Assembly (NCBI GenBank): GCA_040219235.1 | Contig: JAVJSV010000016.1 | Coordinates: forward strand, 62,001-126,000 | From: Rhodospirillaceae bacterium | GTDB lineage: Bacteria; Pseudomonadota; Alphaproteobacteria; Rhodospirillales; Rhodospirillaceae | Length of the DNA stretch: 64,000 bases | Direction of reading: 5' to 3' | Part shown: positions 27,348 to 35,737 of the stretch, in pieces | Layout of the letters: each line of letters starts with the position of its first letter | Numbering within the stretch: position 1 is the first letter of the stretch | Made by a program: the position numbers and the translations under genes | Notes under the pieces: generated by a model | Databases searched by the model: none | Told to the model about the DNA's origin: nothing | The model's input: only the letters and a program-made list of their open reading frames with translations

Positions 27348-27464
27348 TTTATTGGATTTTAGGGCACATTATAGTTTTACGAATAGAGAACCAGATTTGC
27401 GCAAATCCTATGCGACGAGTAGTTTACAAAAATATTTTACAGCTAACGTAACGGGGCGGCAGCA

Positions 27465-28112
27465 ATGGGCGATACGGAACGGGCACATCCAGATGCAATT
27501 TTTCTACGCTTTACCGGCTCAAAGGGCTATGGCTTTACCTATATAGACGAAGAGGCCTACGCAGCGGCGGCGGATCATTTTCTAGCCATAGCACTCGCGC
27601 GGGAAGAAGAAGATACCCCAGCAATGCGGCGAAAGGTCTGTCATGATCAGTTATGGCGGGTGTTTTCTGATCCCATGGGAGAACAGTATTCCTGGCATAA
27701 TGTCCGATGGATTGCGGCAGCTACGGTGCGCGATAAGTTCGGCTACGAAGGCCCTTCACCTCGCGTAGTTGTTGTTGAAAATGCTGAGGATGACTCTGGT
27801 ATCGTTATTCGTTCTGGCGACGAATTTCTGAGTCACCCCGGCTGGCCGAGGGCTTTAATCATTGGTCACCCTGCGATTGGCGGTGGGCCGGCTACATTTT
27901 TTTCGTCGGATGAGAGTTTTCAACTGACGGCTAAAAGCCCGATGTCAGATGACCTGTGGTTGCCGCAAATCGTTGCGCGTCTGTATGAAGTAACCCCATC
28001 TGTTGTAATGGGAATGCCGAAATCTGACAAAGAGGGGAAGATGCAGGTTCAATGCAGAGCGCTCGCGTTTGGGACAAAAGCGAGCTTAAAAGAACGAGTG
28101 AACGCGGCTTAA
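27465..28112 (+). CDS. Uncharacterised 215-residue protein
   Basis: A soluble protein with no recognisable motif; a Gly/Pro-rich segment, IIGHPAIGGGPATFFSSDES, is the most distinctive. The start ATG at 27465 is preceded by GGGGCGG at fair spacing. Its stop TAA and the stop of the next gene on the minus strand share the palindrome TTAA, so the two genes converge with a 4-base overlap. Confidence 0.65.
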   Translation: MGDTERAHPDAIFLRFTGSKGYGFTYIDEEAYAAAADHFLAIALAREEEDTPAMRRKVCHDQLWRVFSDPMGEQYSWHNVRWIAAATVRDKFGYEGPSPRVVVVENAEDDSGIVIRSGDEFLSHPGWPRALIIGHPAIGGGPATFFSSDESFQLTAKSPMSDDLWLPQIVARLYEVTPSVVMGMPKSDKEGKMQVQCRALAFGTKASLKERVNAA

Positions 28113-28546
28113 GAGTCGTCTGTATCTTCGAGGCTGATCAGGGCCTCAATATCGCGATCTGCCAGCTTCACCGCTAAGATGAGTTTGGTCACTCTAACGT
28201 CTAGCGGTTCTTTTTCATTCTCGTTGTCGTCCGCATTAAGGCCATCAGCGTGCACTGCCGCTTCAAGCCGTTCTGACATTGCTGCGACACCATCGTGACC
28301 CAGAGCCCTCACGCTTAGCTCCGGGCCACGCATCAAAAATCCAGAGAATTTTGCAATGTCTTCCAGAATCGAATCCAGAGCGTCTTGATCATGGCTGTAT
28401 TGCTGTGCCCATGTGTACAATAGCTGCCGGATACCGCCGTCAATGGGCCGTATATCAATGTCTTGGGCAACCCATGCCCGATCTAAGACCTGAAATGCCG
28501 ATTTTCGCTTGCTTCCGAAGCCAAGGATATCGAGACTAAGAGCCAT
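28109..28546 (-). CDS. Uncharacterised 145-residue protein
   Basis: Begins MALSLDILGFGSKRK and is acidic towards the C-terminus (SLEDTDDS). Helical, soluble, no motif recognised. The ATG at 28546 is preferred to an in-frame TTG at 28570, because the upstream eight residues would run into the divergent gene. Its start codon overlaps the start codon of that gene (CATG), and its stop overlaps the stop of the gene at 27465. Confidence 0.65.
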   Translation of the reverse strand: MALSLDILGFGSKRKSAFQVLDRAWVAQDIDIRPIDGGIRQLLYTWAQQYSHDQDALDSILEDIAKFSGFLMRGPELSVRALGHDGVAAMSERLEAAVHADGLNADDNENEKEPLDVRVTKLILAVKLADRDIEALISLEDTDDS

Positions 28547-28745
28547 GGTAGATGATCCAAATACGCCCAAGCCCGACTTGCCTGGTGTTCAAGAGTGCCA
28601 AAAGTGCTCCGCGACCTTCAGGTGGGAGCCCAGTAACCCTTTAGCGGAAACGTCTCCACTTGTCGCCCGCTTGGTTAAACCAAGTGATACCTGCGATTGT
28701 GGATACGGTAAAATCGGTTCTACGACTCCAACAACGGCAGATTAG
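28545..28745 (+). CDS. Small zinc-ribbon-like protein
   Basis: A 66-residue protein with two Cys pairs, ECQKC (CxxC) and CDCGYG (CxC), about 35 residues apart, suggesting a zinc-binding knuckle. The residues between are Pro- and Ser-containing. It starts at an ATG inside the palindrome CATG that also provides the start of the minus-strand gene; AAGAG precedes it. No function can be assigned. It converges on modC, leaving 18 bases between the two stops. Confidence 0.5.
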   Translation: MVDDPNTPKPDLPGVQECQKCSATFRWEPSNPLAETSPLVARLVKPSDTCDCGYGKIGSTTPTTAD

Positions 28746-28763
28746 GGCCTTAGCAATCCTGGC

Positions 28764-29885
28764 CTAGGATAATCCGATTCTATCATTGTCGAGCGTGACA
28801 GCTTTGATGAGCGAATAGATAGGCATATTTTTTTGGAGACTCAATCTCTCCGCTGCCAGTCGCGTAATCTGGGCCCAAAGAAAAACAGGTCGCTTTGCAG
28901 AACCAATGTTAACCTGCACATCGACCACTGGCCGTCGTGGAGATTCTAGAATTGAGTTGATGTTACCTTCCAGGATGTTCAACACGCTTACTTTTTCAGG
29001 ACGTTCCAAAGCTAAGGAAACATCCTGAGGTCTAACTTGGACCCGCACATGTGCGCCTGCAGGAAGGTTGAGCTTTGTGACCATTAGGACTTGGCTGGAG
29101 ACGGAAAGGCGTGAAAGGCCATGCCTTTGATCATGGTCGGTTACGATCGCCGCTAATACAGTTCCCGCATCGCCACCTTCAGCCAAAGGAGTCAGATCCA
29201 TTTGCCCCGTGATGTCTTCAACAGAACCAAACGCTTTGACCTGCCCATGGTCGAGGACGGCGAGCCACGTTGCGAGCCGGCGGATCTCAGACAAGCTATG
29301 AGAAACGTAGAGGATCGGTAGGTTCAAGTTGTGTCGAAGGTTTTCCAGATAAGGCAAAATTTCGGCTTTATGGCTCGGGTCTAGCGCCGCGAGAGGCTCG
29401 TCCAACAACAGAAGGCGGGGGTTCGCCAACAACGCTCGTCCAATGGCGACGCGCTGACTCTCGCCCCCCGATAAACGGTGAATGGGCCGGTCTAAGAAAC
29501 CTTCTAATTCCAACATTTTGACAATGGCGTCGAAGGAGAGTTCCGGACGTTCTGACGGGGGATTAAACCGTCGGCCAAAGTTTAGGTTACCCTTGACGTT
29601 CAGGTGAGGGAACAAACGGGTGTCTTGGAAGACGTATCCTATTCGACGTTGTTCCGGCGGCACCCAGGCCCCGTTTTGGGTGTCGCACAATACGGTGCTA
29701 TCGACTTCGACGCGGACAAAGTCAGGACGAAGAAGTCCTGCGATAATTTTGAGAAGAGTTGTTTTTCCAGAACCTGAACGCCCGAATATTGCGGTTACGC
29801 CGGTATCGGGTGTCTTGAGGCTGGCGTCTAGACTAAAGACGTTTGAGCCATCTACAAATCGATGTCCTGCTTCAACTGTGAGCAT
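28764..29885 (-). CDS. modC: Molybdate ABC transporter ATP-binding protein ModC
   Basis: A 373-residue ABC ATPase. It has Walker A GRSGSGKTTLL at about 35-45, the signature LSGGESQRVAIGRAL, Walker B LLLLDEPLAALD and the switch His in LYVSHSLSEI. The C-terminal ~90 residues form a Mop/TOBE oxyanion-binding domain, characteristic of ModC. It powers uptake of molybdate or tungstate through ModB. The ATG at 29885 is preferred to a TTG one codon upstream. It lies 3 bases after modB, at the distal end of a minus-strand gene run that begins with cysK. Confidence 0.93.
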   Translation of the reverse strand: MLTVEAGHRFVDGSNVFSLDASLKTPDTGVTAIFGRSGSGKTTLLKIIAGLLRPDFVRVEVDSTVLCDTQNGAWVPPEQRRIGYVFQDTRLFPHLNVKGNLNFGRRFNPPSERPELSFDAIVKMLELEGFLDRPIHRLSGGESQRVAIGRALLANPRLLLLDEPLAALDPSHKAEILPYLENLRHNLNLPILYVSHSLSEIRRLATWLAVLDHGQVKAFGSVEDITGQMDLTPLAEGGDAGTVLAAIVTDHDQRHGLSRLSVSSQVLMVTKLNLPAGAHVRVQVRPQDVSLALERPEKVSVLNILEGNINSILESPRRPVVDVQVNIGSAKRPVFLWAQITRLAAERLSLQKNMPIYSLIKAVTLDNDRIGLS

Positions 29886-29888
29886 CAA

Positions 29889-30584
29889 TCACTTCCCAAT
29901 CAGCTGAATACTGCTGCGGCGGGCTAACCATTCCGAAACGAGCAAAGCAACAAATGCCAGAAGCAATGAGAGCGCCATAATGCGCAAGGCTACCGGGTCA
30001 CCACCCGGCGTTTGAGTGGCTGTATACAGAGCTAGTGGCAAGGTCTGGGTTTCACCAGGAATGTTCGCAGCAAAGGTTATGGTCGCGCCAAATTCACCAA
30101 GAGCACGGGCAAAGAACAGCAACGCACCGGTCAGAATTCCAGGCATCACCATAGGAAGCGTAACAGCAAAAAAGGCTTGCCGGTGATTGGCTCCGAGTGT
30201 GGTCGCAGCTTCTTCTAAACGAGGGTCAACAGCTTCTAGCGCTTGGCGAATGGGGCGCACGAAAAGCGGGAAAGCGACCACAGAGGCGGCAATGGCTGCA
30301 CCTTGCCACGTAAACACAAGGCTTACACCGAACCAATCGAAAAGCGATGCTCCGATTACGCCTTGCCGCCCGAGTAAGATCAGCAAGAGATAGCCGATGA
30401 CGACGGGCGGCATAACCAGGGGAATGTGCACGATCGCGTTCAGCACAGATTTCCCCCTGAAGTCTTTTCGCGCCAAGACCCAGGACAGAGCGAGCGCGAC
30501 AGGAAACGTCCACACAATACTCCAGATCGAGATTTTCAGGCTGACCTGCAGGGCCTCGAGTTCGAGCGGGGAAAGGGCGATCAT
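29889..30584 (-). CDS. modB: Molybdate ABC transporter permease ModB
   Basis: A 231-residue permease with about five membrane helices. The PxVxGYLLLILLGRQGVIG region and the cytosolic coupling loop EEAATTLGANHRQAFFAVTLP match ModB, and FARALGEFGATITFAANIPG is the family's best-known motif. It would carry molybdate delivered by a periplasmic ModA, yet no modA is present next to it or anywhere in the window. It starts 4 bases after the metC stop. Confidence 0.95.
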   Translation of the reverse strand: MIALSPLELEALQVSLKISIWSIVWTFPVALALSWVLARKDFRGKSVLNAIVHIPLVMPPVVIGYLLLILLGRQGVIGASLFDWFGVSLVFTWQGAAIAASVVAFPLFVRPIRQALEAVDPRLEEAATTLGANHRQAFFAVTLPMVMPGILTGALLFFARALGEFGATITFAANIPGETQTLPLALYTATQTPGGDPVALRIMALSLLLAFVALLVSEWLARRSSIQLIGK

Positions 30585-30588
30585 GTTT

Positions 30589-31794
30589 TTATGCGGCCGC
30601 GCTAAAGGAATTCATTGCATCAAAAGCTTGCGCGAGGTCATCAATCAGGTCTTTGGGGTTTTCTAATCCAACGTGCAGGCGAATGGTTGGGCCTGTGGCC
30701 TTCCATTCTGAAACTGGGCGTTTGATAGAGTCTCCGGACGTTGACATGGCGAGGCTTTCATAACCGCCCCAACTGAAACCGCGCAGAAAGATGTTCAGCG
30801 CATTCAGAAAATGATCGACTGCGGCCTGACTGACGCGCTGCTTAAACATAACACCGAACAAGCCGTTTGCTCCCGAAAAATCGCGCTGCCATATTGTGTA
30901 TCCTGGGTCTGACTTAAGAGCTGGATACATCACCCGTTCGACTTCGTCCCGCTCGCTTAGCCAAGTGGTTACGGTGCGTGCGTTTTCTTCGTGACGTTGC
31001 AGCCGAACACCAAGAGTGCGTAGTCCACGGAGTGCCAGGTAGGCATCGTCCGGGCTTAGTCCATAGCCAAACAAAAGGGAGGTCCATTTTAATTTTTGAT
31101 GCATGTCGTCGTCGTCAACACACAGCGTACCGATGGCAACATCTGAGTGGCCGCCAATGTATTTGGTACCTGACTGCACAGAGATATCAATGCCAAGCGC
31201 GGGGGAGTCGATGAGCAACGGCGTCGCCCAGGTGTTGTCGGCCATGATAAGAATGCCATGCTGTTTAGCGACGGCTGCTATTGCTGGAATGTCGGTCATG
31301 TCGAATGTGAGTGAGCCGGGACTCTCAAGAATAATCATTTTGGTGTTTGGCCGGATGAGCTTTTCGACGTTTGCTCCAATTGACGAGTCAAACAGTTCGG
31401 CATTTAATCCCCAGCCCTTCAGGCGGTCGCAGCAGACAAGGCGAATAGGGCCATACACATTTTCGGCCACCAGTATATGATCACTGCTGCTGCACAATCC
31501 CAATATTGAGATGAGAATCCCAGCCATGCCGCTGGGCAGGGCCAAGCAGTGCTTGTACCCTTCTAGATCAGCGATGGCCTCTTGCAATGCCCAATGGGTC
31601 GGTGTTCCGGCGCGACCATAGGCGAGCACACCAGGTGGATGCTTGGATCGCTGCCGCATTTCTTCAACGGTTGCTGAGACAACGGTCGAGACCCTGAAGA
31701 CCGGGGGATTTACAGCACCATCAAAGCGCTCTGGGTGCGCTCCACCATGAACGAGGCGCGTATCCTGATGCCGTCCGTCCCTCTTGTTTGACAT
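30589..31794 (-). CDS. metC: Cystathionine beta-lyase
   Basis: A 401-residue Cys/Met-metabolism PLP enzyme that splits cystathionine into homocysteine, pyruvate and ammonia. It shows YGRAGTPTHWALQEAIADLE, ADNTWATPL and the PLP lysine in QSGTKYIGGHSDVAIG. The MetC-type substrate loops and the WGGYESL motif favour beta-lyase over gamma-synthase. It lies between the CMD-family gene (67 bases) and modB (4 bases), all on the minus strand. Confidence 0.9.
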   Translation of the reverse strand: MSNKRDGRHQDTRLVHGGAHPERFDGAVNPPVFRVSTVVSATVEEMRQRSKHPPGVLAYGRAGTPTHWALQEAIADLEGYKHCLALPSGMAGILISILGLCSSSDHILVAENVYGPIRLVCCDRLKGWGLNAELFDSSIGANVEKLIRPNTKMIILESPGSLTFDMTDIPAIAAVAKQHGILIMADNTWATPLLIDSPALGIDISVQSGTKYIGGHSDVAIGTLCVDDDDMHQKLKWTSLLFGYGLSPDDAYLALRGLRTLGVRLQRHEENARTVTTWLSERDEVERVMYPALKSDPGYTIWQRDFSGANGLFGVMFKQRVSQAAVDHFLNALNIFLRGFSWGGYESLAMSTSGDSIKRPVSEWKATGPTIRLHVGLENPKDLIDDLAQAFDAMNSFSAAA

Positions 31795-31861
31795 TCTGTG
31801 AATCCCCCACCGTACCTTGACCGCATTGTGGCCTGAGTCGGGAGAAAACGAAAGCAGTAGC

Positions 31862-32440
31862 TCAAGCTGCGTCGGCGTTAGGCCCCAGTTTCTTTAGAGC
31901 CGCCAGTGGGCTGGCTTCTATGTCTGTGGACAAGGTTGCATTCCATTTGTTGAGAAAACCGAAGAGGGCGATGACGCTCACAATTTCGCAGATTTGGTTG
32001 TCGTCAAAGTGCTTCTTGAGTTCATCAAAATCTTCATCTGTGACTTCAACCGGAGCATGGCCTGCGCCCTGTGCGACCCGCATCGCGGCGCGCTCTGCAT
32101 CGCTAAACAGAGGGCTGCGCTCGTAGTCCCAGATGGCTCTAATTTTCTCTTCATCAATACCGGCCATATCAGCGCCGTGCACAGTGTGAGACTGACAATA
32201 AACACAGCCAGCAGCGGAGCTGGTGATGATGGAAACCAGGCGTTTAATTTCATTCGAGACCAAGCCGTCTTTTCCGTAAATGGCCCAGGTCAAGCCGCTG
32301 AGACCTTCCATCAAGCCAGGCACACGAGCAAAGGTCAGGCCATCATTGGCCTTGAACCCCATCTTGGATTGGCCCTGCTTCATGCGCTCCTGAAACTCAG
32401 CGGGCAAGGATTCTATGGGAAGGGGATCAATACGTGGCAT
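31862..32440 (-). CDS. Carboxymuconolactone decarboxylase / AhpD-like peroxidase-family protein
   Basis: A 192-residue all-helical protein with the redox motif AAGCVYCQSHTVHGA (CxxC followed by His), as in AhpD and uncharacterised peroxidase-related enzymes. Proteins of this type reduce peroxides with an external thiol donor or act as thiol switches. Its place between sseA and metC suggests a link to sulfur-compound redox handling, which is inference. It starts 23 bases after the sseA stop. Confidence 0.85.
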   Translation of the reverse strand: MPRIDPLPIESLPAEFQERMKQGQSKMGFKANDGLTFARVPGLMEGLSGLTWAIYGKDGLVSNEIKRLVSIITSSAAGCVYCQSHTVHGADMAGIDEEKIRAIWDYERSPLFSDAERAAMRVAQGAGHAPVEVTDEDFDELKKHFDDNQICEIVSVIALFGFLNKWNATLSTDIEASPLAALKKLGPNADAA

Positions 32441-32463
32441 GAAAAATCCTTTGCGAGTGTTGA

Positions 32464-33333
32464 TTAGGCGGTCGGTCCCGTGACCACTGGCGTATCAGCA
32501 TCACTTCCCCAGTCAATCCAGGAGCCATCGTATATGGCGACATCCTCTTTGCCGAGCAGATAAGCCCCAAGAGCAACGGTGCAGGCTGTTACGCCAGAGC
32601 CACAGGTTGTGGTGACAGGCTTCGAGAGGTCAATGCCTGCGGCCTCAAATTCAGATTTAAGGCCATCAGCCGATTTGAAGGTTTTCGTTTCTGGCGTGAA
32701 TAAGTAATTCCATGGCAGATTCAGGCTATTGGGAATATGGCCAGAGCGCAGTCCTGCTTTGGGTTCTGGGTCCGTCCCAGCAAATCGTCCGGCCGCGCGT
32801 GCATCAACAACTTGGTAGGCTGCGGCCTCAATGTTGTTTTGAATGTCCGACTTATTGCGGACACGCGGTTGAGCGTCTTGGCTTGCTCTGTAGGTCTGAG
32901 GAGTAACGTCGGGAACATCAGTTTCCAAGGTCCGGCCTTCGGCTTTCCATTTCGACAGGCCGCCATTCAAAACAGCCACTTTTTTATGGCCAAAGGCTCG
33001 GAACATCCACCACACACGTGCGGCAGCGCAGCCGCCACCAGCGGCATCATAGATCACCACAAGGGATTGATTGCTGACGCCGAGAGCTCCGACTTTTTGG
33101 TTAAAGACTGCCGCAGACGGCATGGTGTGATCTTGGTCGGCGTCTGGGTCGGCAACGTCATTAATGTCGAAGAAAACTGCGCCGGGCAGGTGACCGCTTG
33201 CGTACTGTTCTGTGGCTGGTCCTGTGCCGCCGGGCACAAAATATGAGGCGTCTAAAACGATGATATTCTCGTCGGCGAGGTGATTAGCGAGCCACTCCGT
33301 GGAAACGAGGGCGTCGGGATTGGCGTAACTCAT
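32464..33333 (-). CDS. sseA: 3-mercaptopyruvate sulfurtransferase SseA
   Basis: A 289-residue protein with two rhodanese domains. The active-site Cys is in TTCGSGVTACTVALG; the loop CGSGVTA is the signature of mercaptopyruvate rather than thiosulfate sulfurtransferases. The ATG at 33333 follows GGAAG at good spacing; a TTG at 33372 would overlap the cysK end. It moves sulfane sulfur from 3-mercaptopyruvate to thiols, and relatives supply sulfur for molybdopterin or tRNA thiolation. It sits 23 bases after cysK. Confidence 0.93.
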   Translation of the reverse strand: MSYANPDALVSTEWLANHLADENIIVLDASYFVPGGTGPATEQYASGHLPGAVFFDINDVADPDADQDHTMPSAAVFNQKVGALGVSNQSLVVIYDAAGGGCAAARVWWMFRAFGHKKVAVLNGGLSKWKAEGRTLETDVPDVTPQTYRASQDAQPRVRNKSDIQNNIEAAAYQVVDARAAGRFAGTDPEPKAGLRSGHIPNSLNLPWNYLFTPETKTFKSADGLKSEFEAAGIDLSKPVTTTCGSGVTACTVALGAYLLGKEDVAIYDGSWIDWGSDADTPVVTGPTA

Positions 33334-33356
33334 GGACGGGCTTCCGTGTCTGTCGG

Positions 33357-34349
33357 TTAGTCCCCCATCCAAGGCGGGATTGGAAGGCCCTTGGAGCGGA
33401 GAAATTCAGGATTATAAATCTTACTCTGATAACGGCTGCCATGATCGCACAAAATTGTGACGACGTTCGCGCCGGGATTTAACTTTTTCCCAATACGGAT
33501 GGCTGCTGCCACGTTAATTCCGGTCGAACCGCCCATCACCAGGCCATCATGCAATACCAGATTGTAAATGGTCTCTAGCGCTTCTGGGTCGAGGATCCGT
33601 TCTGAGTCATCTATGGGGGCGTCTTTGAGGTTGAGCGTGACACGGCCTTGCCCAATCCCCTCAGTGATTGAGCCGCCTTCGCTGGTGAGTTCGCCCTTTT
33701 TGATGAAGTTATGAATCACCGATCCGCCCGGATCAGCGGCGACGGTGAGAACGTCTTTAGACCGTTCTTTGAGCGCTATGGATATCCCCGCGAGGGTACC
33801 CCCGGTGCCAACAGCGGTGGTGAAGGCATCGACTTTACCGTCCAGGGCGTCCCAAATCTCAGGGCCTGTGCTTTGAATATGGCCGTCGCGATTGGCGATA
33901 TTGTCAAACTGGTTGCAGAAATAGCCACCAACCTCATCAGCCAGGCGTTTCGCCACATGAACATAGTTGTTCGGGTCTTTATAAGGAACAGCGGGCACTT
34001 CCTTCAGAACAGCCCCGCAGGCTCTGACCGTATCTTTTTTCTCCTGGGCTTGGGTGTCTGGCATCACAATGATCGATTTATAACCCAGCGCGTTGCCGAC
34101 CAGGGCGACGCCGATGCCCGTATTACCGCCAGTCGCCTCCACCAGAGTACCGCCGGGCTTGAGCAGACCACGTTTTTCGGCATCTTTGATCATGTATAAG
34201 GCGGCGCGATCCTTTACAGAACCGCCTGGGTTCATGAATTCAGCTTTGCCGTAGATATTGGCACCCGAGACCTCTGAGGCCCATTTCAGACGAATGAGGG
34301 GCGTATTACCAATGGCGGCGATAAAATCTCCGTGTACGGGAGTCTTCAT
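33357..34349 (-). CDS. cysK: Cysteine synthase (O-acetylserine sulfhydrylase family)
   Basis: A 330-residue PLP enzyme that makes cysteine from O-acetylserine and sulfide. The PLP lysine is Lys46 in NPGGSVKDRAA, followed by EATGGNTGIGVALVG and the cofactor-ring Ser/Gly loop VGTGGTLAG. The C-terminal ~30 residues are longer than in the Escherichia coli CysK and resemble the CysK/CBS-like subgroup common in alphaproteobacteria. It is the first gene of the minus-strand run to modC; the 119-base gap to the divergent gene at 34469 probably holds both promoters. Confidence 0.92.
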   Translation of the reverse strand: MKTPVHGDFIAAIGNTPLIRLKWASEVSGANIYGKAEFMNPGGSVKDRAALYMIKDAEKRGLLKPGGTLVEATGGNTGIGVALVGNALGYKSIIVMPDTQAQEKKDTVRACGAVLKEVPAVPYKDPNNYVHVAKRLADEVGGYFCNQFDNIANRDGHIQSTGPEIWDALDGKVDAFTTAVGTGGTLAGISIALKERSKDVLTVAADPGGSVIHNFIKKGELTSEGGSITEGIGQGRVTLNLKDAPIDDSERILDPEALETIYNLVLHDGLVMGGSTGINVAAAIRIGKKLNPGANVVTILCDHGSRYQSKIYNPEFLRSKGLPIPPWMGD

Positions 34350-34468
34350 GGTTTTGTCCTAGAACTTGCGATGATAGGACCGCAGCATAGGATTAAGCAC
34401 CGCGCGGTCCAAGAAGAAGCCGGCCCAGATGGGCTCACATGTCTGTCATATGAGAAGGATTCCCCAAA

Positions 34469-35707
34469 ATGGTTGAGAGCCGTAAAATAGAATTCCCCGG
34501 TCATTCAGGCGAAGCCCTGGCTGCACGCCTGGATATGCCGGACGGAGACCCTAAAGCTTATGCGTTATTTGCCCACTGCTTTACCTGCTCAAAAGACGTT
34601 TTTGCGGCGTCTCGGATCGCCTCTGAACTGAGTGCCCATGGGATTGCGGTGCTGCGGTTTGACTTTACGGGGCTGGGAGCTTCCGAGGGCGAATTTGCCA
34701 ATACGAATTTTTCTTCAAACGTCCAAGACCTGCTGCACGCCGCAGACTATTTGAGAGATAATTTTGAAGCACCCGCTTTGCTGATCGGGCATTCCCTGGG
34801 CGGTGCTGCGGTTCTGGCTGCGGCCCCCGAGGTGGGGGAGGCGAAAGCTGTTGTGACCATCGGCGCACCCTCGGATGCAGCGCATGTGTCTCATAACTTT
34901 GGCGCAAAGCTCGATGACATTGCCAAAGACGGTGAGGCGGAGGTGGAACTGGCGGGCCGCACGTTCAAGATTAAGAAACAGTTTCTGGACGACATTGAGG
35001 GGCAGAATGTGCTGGACGCGGTGGCTGGCATGAAAAAGGCGCTGTTGGTCTGCCAGGCCCCGCTTGATGAAACCGTGGGCATCGACAATGCCACCAAGAT
35101 TTTCGTGGCGGCGAAACACCCCAAGAGCTTTTTGTCGCTGGACAGCGCCAATCATCTTTTGAGCAAGAAATCCGATGCGATTTATGCGGCGCAATGCATT
35201 GCGGCCTGGGCGACACGTTATATCGGTGTGCTGGAAACCAAGGCTGATGCAAGCAAGTCTGAATCCGATCAACCGGAAGAGGGCACCGTTGAAGTCGCAG
35301 AAGCCGGGACGGGTCAGTTTACACAGACCATCCGCGTCGGGCCGCATGTGCTGACGGCGGATGAGCCTGCGGGAGTTGGGGGTGATAACCGAGGCCCGAC
35401 GCCCTATGACTATATTTTAAGTGGTCTGGGGGCTTGCACCACAATGACGCTGAGAATGTACGCCAATCGTAAAGACTTGCCCTTGGAGAAGGTTTCTGTG
35501 GTTTTGAAACACTCAAAAATTCATGCTGAGGCGTGTGCTGACTGCGAGACCAAAGAGGGTAAAATCGATGAAATCTCCCGCACCATAACTTTGACGGGAG
35601 ACCTCAGCGAAGAACAGCGTGCAAAACTGCTCGAAATAGCCGACAAATGTCCCGTGCACCGCACTTTGGAGAGTGAGGTCAAGATCCGCACAAAGCTTGA
35701 TGATTAG
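34469..35707 (+). CDS. Alpha/beta-hydrolase fused to OsmC-type domain
   Basis: A 412-residue fusion. Residues about 1-255 form an alpha/beta-hydrolase with the nucleophile elbow GHSLGG and a conserved acidic/His pair (PLDE and SANHLL). Residues about 270-410 form an OsmC/Ohr-like domain with the two redox cysteines in GLGACTTMTLRMY and ADKCPVHRTLES. OsmC-like domains reduce organic peroxides. The fusion is a known two-domain family, but its substrate is undefined. It is divergent from cysK and 30 bases before the oxidoreductase gene. Confidence 0.9.
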   Translation: MVESRKIEFPGHSGEALAARLDMPDGDPKAYALFAHCFTCSKDVFAASRIASELSAHGIAVLRFDFTGLGASEGEFANTNFSSNVQDLLHAADYLRDNFEAPALLIGHSLGGAAVLAAAPEVGEAKAVVTIGAPSDAAHVSHNFGAKLDDIAKDGEAEVELAGRTFKIKKQFLDDIEGQNVLDAVAGMKKALLVCQAPLDETVGIDNATKIFVAAKHPKSFLSLDSANHLLSKKSDAIYAAQCIAAWATRYIGVLETKADASKSESDQPEEGTVEVAEAGTGQFTQTIRVGPHVLTADEPAGVGGDNRGPTPYDYILSGLGACTTMTLRMYANRKDLPLEKVSVVLKHSKIHAEACADCETKEGKIDEISRTITLTGDLSEEQRAKLLEIADKCPVHRTLESEVKIRTKLDD

Positions 35708-35737
35708 CCGAAGCAAAGAACCTGAAAGACGCCACGT

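Noticed and set aside
27328-27546. 72-residue frame between two unknown genes
   Set aside because: Overlaps the start of the 27465 gene in another frame and has no supporting features.
34469-35707. The hydrolase-OsmC fusion as a novel fusion
   Set aside because: This two-domain arrangement is already a known protein family.
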